Notes under the pieces: model-generated
Databases searched by the model: none
Told to the model about the DNA's origin: nothing
What the model saw: the letters and a program-made list of their open reading frames with translations, nothing else
Shown here: positions 63,693 through 64,000 of the stretch, one piece after another
Layout of the letters: each line of letters begins with the position of its first letter
Position numbering within the stretch: the first letter of the stretch is position 1
Made by a program: the position numbers and the translations under genes
Source: Arcobacter sp. F2176
GTDB lineage: Bacteria > Campylobacterota > Campylobacteria > Campylobacterales > Arcobacteraceae
DNA: 64,000 nt
Reading direction: 5' to 3'
Assembly: GCF_004116465.1 (NCBI RefSeq)
Contig: NZ_PDJV01000002.1
Location: forward strand, 186,001 to 250,000

Positions 63693-64000
63693 TTTTTCTG
63701 CCTTTTAATAAATAGCTTGTATGTCTAATAACTCTTGAAATACTTGCAATTAATAATAAACTAAAGCTAATTGGCATAACACTTTTAACAATCCATCTAT
63801 AAGGTAATCCTGTAGGTGAACTTGATCTTTCGTTTATTCTTAGTGCTTCTTCTGTCAGATCCACACCATATTTAATAACAATTAATATAAATGGAATCAT
63901 TAATATTAAAACACCAAATATTTCAATTTTTCTTTGTAGTCTTGGATTAAATTTCACTCTTAAAATATCAACTCTAACATGTGAGTGATTAACCATTGCA
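63682..64000 (-). CDS. TRAP transporter small permease subunit (DctQ), 5' end beyond the window
   Basis: A C-terminal part of the DctQ family: HVRVDILRVKFNPRLQRK is the conserved loop after the second helix, and GLPYRWIVKSVMPISFSLLLI precedes the last helix. An in-frame ATG at 63996 exists, but the family has about 60 more N-terminal residues with two helices, so the gene continues past the right edge. It pairs with the DctM gene it overlaps. Confidence 0.88.
   Translation of the reverse strand, partial: AMVNHSHVRVDILRVKFNPRLQRKIEIFGVLILMIPFILIVIKYGVDLTEEALRINERSSSPTGLPYRWIVKSVMPISFSLLLIASISRVIRHTSYLLKGRKNGN

Noticed and set aside
1-64000. CRISPR arrays, rRNA/tRNA genes, prophage or integrase genes
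   Set aside because: I found no regular repeat-spacer series, no clear cloverleaf or rRNA-like stretch, and no phage or recombinase proteins.

Overview
The window looks like a chromosomal segment of a low-GC campylobacterotal bacterium of the Arcobacter group. I infer this from the AT-rich codon use, the sensor kinases with the HQW-type H-box seen in this phylum, the PrpF/AcnD version of the 2-methylcitrate cycle, and the general gene content. No rRNA, tRNA, CRISPR array, insertion sequence or prophage is visible.

Left end (1-12.6 kb): a 2-methylcitrate operon read leftwards (prpB, prpC, acnD, prpF; prpF is cut by the edge) has a hairpin at every gene junction. It diverges from an unusual regulator gene that may control it. 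A TetR regulator follows, with a textbook palindromic operator/promoter in front of a four-gene operon (two EamA permeases, a D-2-hydroxyacid dehydrogenase, a cysteine hydrolase). Two tandem BASS-family transporters come next.

12.7-19.5 kb is a regulator-rich, decaying stretch: three AraC-type genes (one frameshifted), an SDR gene with an ATA start and a C-terminal frameshift, a 5'-truncated third BASS copy, two short copies of a recQ-like gene start, and a multi-hairpin noncoding element. Intact recQ, a CHASE-type two-component system, an Opp/Dpp-type ABC importer beside an allophanate hydrolase, and an EamA permease fill 19.7-32.2 kb.

32.3-48.7 kb holds a polar amino-acid ABC operon with MarC and LysE family exporters, thyA and folA, a MFS/LysR divergent pair that shares one symmetric promoter palindrome, and assorted housekeeping genes (Tex, SucCD).

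48.8-55.6 kb is the most striking part. It is an iron-responsive island with several Fur-box-like palindromes, a flavodoxin, a Fur-family regulator, and a tightly overlapping six-gene operon: HMA_2-like protein, ferritin-like protein, three small glycine/alanine-rich membrane proteins, and a P1B-type ATPase with an SCAL motif instead of CPC. This set resembles the ferrosome (fez) loci that build membrane-bounded iron-storage organelles. I have not seen this assigned for this group, and it is my main candidate for an under-described system.

Right end (55.6-64 kb): a PAS two-component system lies directly downstream of a ketone-body/3-hydroxybutyrate operon (scoA, scoB, bdhA, thiolase). A strong terminator separates these from a methylmalonate-semialdehyde dehydrogenase and a TRAP transporter that runs off the edge. 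MmsA can yield propionyl-CoA, which the left-end methylcitrate cycle would consume.
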